Positions 61,128 to 64,000 of a DNA stretch of 64,000 nt are shown piece after piece. Source of the DNA: Microbacterium sp. LCT-H2. Lineage in GTDB: Bacteria > Actinomycetota > Actinomycetes > Actinomycetales > Microbacteriaceae. The stretch covers positions 580,917 to 644,916 of the forward strand of contig NZ_MODW01000002.1 in NCBI RefSeq assembly GCF_001866135.1, in the 5' to 3' direction. The translations under genes were made by a program, and so were the position numbers. Below the pieces are notes generated by a model. That model had not been told where the DNA came from, did no database searches, and was given only the letters and a program-made list of their open reading frames with translations. Position 1 is the stretch's first letter; every line of letters begins with the position of its first letter.

Positions 61128-61613
61128 TCAGGCCGCGATGTGCGACACGAGGAACCAGCGGTCCTTCTCCAGCCCGCGCTGGATTTCGATCGCCACGTCC
61201 TGGCTCGTGAGGTCGACGTCGTCGAGGCCTTCCACGGCCGCCTTCACATCGACGAGGATCGCGTCGATGTCGGCGATCACGGCACGGATCAGCTCGTCCG
61301 ACTGCGCGAAACCGGCGGGAACGCCGGTGGCGCCGGCCTTCTCGGCGACGGCGTTCACGCGCGCGTCGATCGGCAGGCCCAGAGCGACGATGCGCTCGGC
61401 CGCGGTGTCGGCGAAGTCACCCGCGTGGGCGACGATCGTGTCGAGCAGCTCGTGCACGCCGACGAAGTTGGCGCCGCGGACGTGCCAGTGCGCCTGCTTG
61501 CCGTTGACGGTCAGCGCCTGGAGGCCGAGGACGACGGGGGAGAGGAACTGCGCCGCACCGGCGGCCACAGTCGGGTCGATGGCGGTGGTGGAAACGGTCT
61601 GGGCCTTGCTCAT
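61128..61613 (-). CDS. dps: Dps family DNA-protecting ferritin
   Basis: A 161-residue Dps protein, a 12-mer that stores iron and shields DNA from peroxide. The ferroxidase site is made at subunit contacts by KQAHWHVRGANFVGVHELLD (His) and HAGDFADTAAERIVALG (Asp, Glu). The C terminus shows DVAIEIQRGLEKDRWFLVSH. There is no Lys-rich N-terminal tail, so DNA binding may be weak. The ATG is preceded by GGAGGAGCAAGAAG. A palindromic element lies in its promoter. Confidence 0.94.
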   Translation of the reverse strand: MSKAQTVSTTAIDPTVAAGAAQFLSPVVLGLQALTVNGKQAHWHVRGANFVGVHELLDTIVAHAGDFADTAAERIVALGLPIDARVNAVAEKAGATGVPAGFAQSDELIRAVIADIDAILVDVKAAVEGLDDVDLTSQDVAIEIQRGLEKDRWFLVSHIAA

Positions 61614-61648
61614 CTTCTTGCTCCTCCGAATGAAGTTCTCTGTCTGAC

Positions 61649-61683
61649 GAGTACAACGTTACTCAGGCTCAGGCATTCCGCAA
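61649..61683 (-). promoter_or_regulatory. candidate dps promoter with GAGTA-N6-TACTC inverted repeat
   Basis: On the minus strand TTGCGG (61683-61678), a 16-base spacer and TAACGT (61661-61656) form a plausible promoter. The inverted repeat GAGTA-CAACGT-TACTC (61649-61664) covers the -10, where a repressor (peroxide- or iron-responsive) would act. Which regulator is unknown. Confidence 0.4.
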
Positions 61684-61731
61684 GGAAGCTGAGGCTCCAC
61701 TCACTTCCGCGTGATTCCGGGGGAGTGAGGG

Positions 61732-61737
61732 TAGTCT
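61732..61737 (+). promoter_or_regulatory. -10 hexamer TAGTCT, leaderless type
   Basis: TAGTCT ends 6 bases before the ATG at 61744. Confidence 0.5.
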
Positions 61738-61743
61738 CGCCTC

Positions 61744-62280
61744 ATGAGCATCGCTGCCGGAGCCTCCGTCCTCGCCCTCCCGGATCGCACCCCCGAGCTC
61801 GACGACACAGCCTTCGTCGCGGATGGCGCCCGCATCGTCGGCGCGGTGTCGCTCGGAGCCGGCGCCAGCGTCTGGTACAACGCGGTGCTTCGCGGAGACT
61901 CCTCGCCGATCGTCATCGGTGCTGGCAGCAACGTGCAGGACAACGTGTCGATCCACGTCGACGCCGGGCATCCCGTCCTCGTCGGGTCACGGGTGTCGAT
62001 CGGGCACAACGCTGTCGTGCACGGCTGCACGATCGGTGACGGCTCTCTCATCGGGATGGGGGCCGTCGTCCTCAGCGGCGCCGTGATCGGAGAAGGCTGC
62101 CTGATCGCCGGCGGTGCGGTCGTGCTCGGTGGGACCGAGGTGCCGCCGGGGTCCCTGGTGGCAGGCGTTCCTGCGAAGGTGCGCAGGTCGCTCTCGGACG
62201 ACGAACGCGCCTCACTACTGGCGAATGCCGCGATCTACCTGGAGCATGCGGCCACGCACACGCAGGCGAGCGAGGCGTGA
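61744..62280 (+). CDS. gamma-carbonic anhydrase family protein
   Basis: A 178-residue left-handed beta-helix protein of hexapeptide repeats. ASVWYNAVLRGDSSPIVIG, NVQDNVSIHVDAGHPVLVG and RVSIGHNAVVHGCTIGDG carry the three zinc-type His residues and the Arg and Asp of the Cam-like site. The C terminus VAGVPAKVRRSLSDDE is the usual final turn and helix. Many members (YrdA/PaaY-like) have no proven carbonic anhydrase activity. ATG start with TAGTCT 6 bases upstream. It diverges from dps. Confidence 0.92.
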   Translation: MSIAAGASVLALPDRTPELDDTAFVADGARIVGAVSLGAGASVWYNAVLRGDSSPIVIGAGSNVQDNVSIHVDAGHPVLVGSRVSIGHNAVVHGCTIGDGSLIGMGAVVLSGAVIGEGCLIAGGAVVLGGTEVPPGSLVAGVPAKVRRSLSDDERASLLANAAIYLEHAATHTQASEA

Positions 62281-62293
62281 GCCCTCGCCCCGC

Positions 62294-62299
62294 TAGGCT
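62294..62299 (+). promoter_or_regulatory. -10 hexamer TAGGCT of the CAT tRNA
   Basis: TAGGCT ends 10 bases before the mature 5' end of the tRNA at 62310. Confidence 0.45.
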
Positions 62300-62309
62300 G
62301 GGGCGGTAC

Positions 62310-62383
62310 GGGGCGGTGGCCAAGCTGGTTAAGGCAGTGGGCTCATAACCCAACGATCGTCGGTTCAAGTCCGACCCGCCCTA
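62310..62383 (+). tRNA. tRNA with CAT anticodon (probably elongator tRNA-Met)
   Basis: Acceptor GGGGCGG pairs with CCGCCCT (G-U at 1-72), D stem GCC/GGC, anticodon loop CTCATAA, T arm GTCGG-TTCAAGT-CCGAC, discriminator A; no CCA encoded. The anticodon stem has three G-C pairs next to the loop (GGG/CCC), usually an initiator mark, but the 1-72 pair and the C-G at 11-24 are not initiator-like. A lysidine-modified tRNA-Ile2 cannot be excluded from the gene alone. Confidence 0.85.
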
Positions 62384-62477
62384 CTACCCGTCGCGTCTGT
62401 CGTAATCGTCGCGGCGCTCTCCTGTCTCTCCTCTGGAGGTCTCGACGCCCGTCAGCCTCCGGATCGGAGCAAGAGCC

Positions 62478-62990
62478 ATGACGACCACGAGTGGGCCGAA
62501 CGCGGAGACGCGTCGTCGGATCGAGGACGTGGGGCAGCTCGCGGTGCGTCTCGCGGTCGCGGCGAGTTTCGCCCTCGCCGTCGCCGATCGGTTCGGGCTC
62601 CTCGGCGGCCCGGGGGCAGATGGTGTGTCGTGGGGATCGTGGACGATCTTCCGTGCGTACACGGCCCAGCTCATCCCGATCCCCGTCGACGTGGTGGTGG
62701 ACACGGCGGCCGTGTCGGCGACGGCTCTGGAGACCGCCCTCGCTCTGTTGCTGGCCGTCGGGCTGTGGACCCGGATCGCGGCGGGAGTCGCCGCGCTGCT
62801 CACGGTGACGTTCGGCGTGACGATGCTCCTCTTCCTCGGACCGCTTGCACCGTTCCGATACCCGGTCTTCGTCTTCACGTCCGCCGCGATCCTGCTCGCC
62901 GGGCTGAAGCGCTACCGGTGGAGCATCGACGCGCTGCGAAAGGAGGTGCCGGGAGCGGGGAGAGACAACGATGCCCCCGGCACCAGGTAG
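62478..62990 (+). CDS. DoxX-like membrane protein
   Basis: A 170-residue membrane protein with about four helices: LAVRLAVAASFALAVADRFG, VVVDTAAVSATALETALALLLAVGL, IAAGVAALLTVTFGVTMLLFLG and YPVFVFTSAAILLAGLKRY. Layout and the ALETALALLLAVGLWTR segment resemble DoxX/DoxD-type proteins; relatives occur with redox or thiosulfate functions, but the role here is unknown. The ATG at 62478 has GGAGCAAGAGCC upstream. The first in-frame stretch is hydrophilic (TTSGPNAETRRRIED). Confidence 0.72.
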   Translation: MTTTSGPNAETRRRIEDVGQLAVRLAVAASFALAVADRFGLLGGPGADGVSWGSWTIFRAYTAQLIPIPVDVVVDTAAVSATALETALALLLAVGLWTRIAAGVAALLTVTFGVTMLLFLGPLAPFRYPVFVFTSAAILLAGLKRYRWSIDALRKEVPGAGRDNDAPGTR

Positions 62991-63236
62991 ACGGCGAATG
63001 CCTCTACAGACGGACGGACGCGTCGGAAGGGGAAGCGATCCGTCACAGGAGAGATGACGAGGTGACCGTTTCATGACGCCGTTTTCCGCAGGATCACGGC
63101 ATATTGCGTGTGCCGCGAAGAACTCGTTCGGCCGAACCGCGTAACAGAATGCGCCGTTCTGCATCCCTTCCTGGGGACATCACTCGCGCGGAAGAAGCCA
63201 TCCGCGCGAGTTCATCGATCATCTGGGGAGTCGAAA
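62991..63236 (+). promoter_or_regulatory. 246-base upstream region of the adhesin gene with a strong hairpin
   Basis: No reading frame. It contains a perfect 11-bp stem ACTCGCGCGGA/TCCGCGCGAGT (63182-63192 with 63201-63211, 8-base loop), 25 bases before the GTG. It is less GC-rich than its surroundings (CATATTGCG near 63103). The hairpin may be a leader element controlling the surface protein, or a terminator for the DoxX-like gene. I cannot decide between these. Confidence 0.4.
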
Positions 63237-64000
63237 GTGCCAGTCATTCAGCATGCAATCAGATCGGGCGCGCGGGGAACGCGCCTGACGACGGTCGTGG
63301 GTGCTCTGCTCGCGATCTGTCTGGCGGCCCTTGCGGCCGTCATCGCGACGCCGGCTACGGCCCGCGCTGCGGAGGTGGCGGGGATCACCTCGTTGACCAT
63401 CACCGAACCCACTGACCAGATCAAGGTCTGGGACCGGATCGCGTTCGAAGCGACCTGGGCGGTGCCGGACACGGCGACCGCGGGGGACACGTTCCGCCTC
63501 GCGTTTCCGACGAGCCCGAGCCTGACCGGGGTGCGGGATTCCTTCGCCCTGACGGCGCCGGACGGCCAGACCGTCGGAACCTGCGAGGTGTCGACCGGTG
63601 AGCTCGTGTGCACGCTCACGGACTACGTCGACAGCCACACCGACGTCAGCGGCACCCTGCACTTCCGTGCCAGGGCAGACGAGGAGACCACGCTGACGGA
63701 GATCCCGTTCACGACGGGCGGCGGGACCGTCGTTCCGGTCGACGTTCCCGGCGGGATCGGGCCGGTCCCGGAGTTCCCGGCGCCGACGACCCCGACCAAG
63801 TGGGGCGACGTGACGCTCAACGGTCGGAACATCGCGTGGGGTGTGAACATCCCGTCCTCCGCGTTGGCCGGGGAGACTCCGACGCTCACCGACACGTTCA
63901 CGGCTGGCCTCGTGCTCGATCCCGCGTCCGTCACCGTGGCGTACGTACTCGCGAAGGACTGGGCGGGAGGCAAGTACACCGTGTCCACGGCGCTGCAGTC
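63237..64000 (+). CDS. secreted surface protein with adhesin-type Ig-like domains, N-terminal part
   Basis: The frame is open from GTG 63237 (GGGGAG 7 bases upstream) to the window end, 254 codons. A signal peptide (about residues 16-43, TTVVGALLAICLAALAAVIATPATARAAE) is followed by a beta-rich domain: ITSLTITEPTDQIKVWDRIAFEATW, GDTFRLAFPTSP and GTCEVSTGELVCTLTDYVDSH. The next domain begins NIAWGVNIPSSALAGETPTLTDTF. This is the N2-N3-like pattern of collagen- or fibrinogen-binding adhesins in large Gram-positive wall proteins. The rest, including any LPxTG anchor, is outside the window. Confidence 0.78.
   Translation, partial: MPVIQHAIRSGARGTRLTTVVGALLAICLAALAAVIATPATARAAEVAGITSLTITEPTDQIKVWDRIAFEATWAVPDTATAGDTFRLAFPTSPSLTGVRDSFALTAPDGQTVGTCEVSTGELVCTLTDYVDSHTDVSGTLHFRARADEETTLTEIPFTTGGGTVVPVDVPGGIGPVPEFPAPTTPTKWGDVTLNGRNIAWGVNIPSSALAGETPTLTDTFTAGLVLDPASVTVAYVLAKDWAGGKYTVSTALQ

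Noticed and set aside
62301..62317. Direct repeat GGGCGGT ... GGGCGGT at the tRNA 5' end as an integration site
   Set aside because: Only 7 bases, on the 5' side of the tRNA, with no integrase or second distant copy seen; probably chance in GC-rich sequence.

Overview
The window is a 64 kb, very GC-rich and densely coded piece of actinobacterial chromosome. Gene content, order and protein sequences point to Microbacteriaceae, most probably Microbacterium. This assignment is inferred from protein similarity known to me, not from a search. There are about 66 protein genes and three tRNA genes. I saw no rRNA, insertion sequence, prophage, CRISPR array or replication origin. Many neighbouring genes overlap by 1 or 4 bases (ATGA, GTGA, TGATG), which is typical of translationally coupled actinobacterial operons.

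Layout. (1) 1-10 kb: the end of trmD, a small block on mixed strands (methyltransferase, pyrimidine-dimer glycosylase-like protein, map, membrane protein), then rplS-lepB-rnhB-DUF2469-yraN-comM/yifB-dprA-xerC and an M23 peptidase. (2) 10-16 kb: rpsB-tsf-pyrH-frr-cdsA, a DivIVA-repeat protein and a secreted transglycosylase-like protein. (3) 16-21 kb: zinc-motif protein plus alpha/beta hydrolase, an AI-2E family permease, an unusual 652-residue membrane protein and a thioredoxin/TPR protein. (4) 21-27.7 kb: a minus-strand glycogen block glgX-glgE-glgB. (5) 27.7-32.4 kb: cysteine desulfurase-mnmA-ligA (tRNA thiolation and DNA ligase). (6) 32.4-36.5 kb: GNAT, DEAD-box helicase and acyl-CoA ligase on the minus strand. 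(7) 36.5-42 kb: gatCAB (indirect Gln/Asn-tRNA route), dinB, a GerW-like protein and a P-loop kinase. (8) 42-48 kb: zincin-clpS-DUF2017, LysE exporter, tRNA-His, orn, tRNA-Arg, a second-type ssb, a lipoprotein and ettA. (9) 48-53.4 kb: two thioesterases, an unknown protein, and an operon mscS-globin-FAD dehydrogenase. (10) 53.4-61 kb: pepN, coproporphyrin ferrochelatase, rpiB, nei-type glycosylase, PaiB-like protein, amidohydrolase; the glbO/pepN/rpiB/nei grouping recalls the mycobacterial arrangement. (11) 61-64 kb: dps, gamma-carbonic anhydrase, a CAT-anticodon tRNA, a DoxX-type protein and the start of a large secreted adhesin.

Nearly everything is core housekeeping, and I found no clear new multi-gene system. 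The most striking non-gene signal is promoter architecture. On both strands, at least 19 gene starts are preceded by a TAnnnT hexamer ending exactly 6 (14 cases) or 7 (5 cases) bases before the start codon, the spacing expected for leaderless mRNAs. Two tRNA genes carry the same hexamer exactly 10 bases upstream. Other points worth checking are an internal lipoprotein signal inside the 652-residue protein, structured leaders before rplS and rpsB, a possible SOS box near the short ssb, a glgE-glgB operon with no local maltose-1-phosphate source, and a strong hairpin before the adhesin gene.
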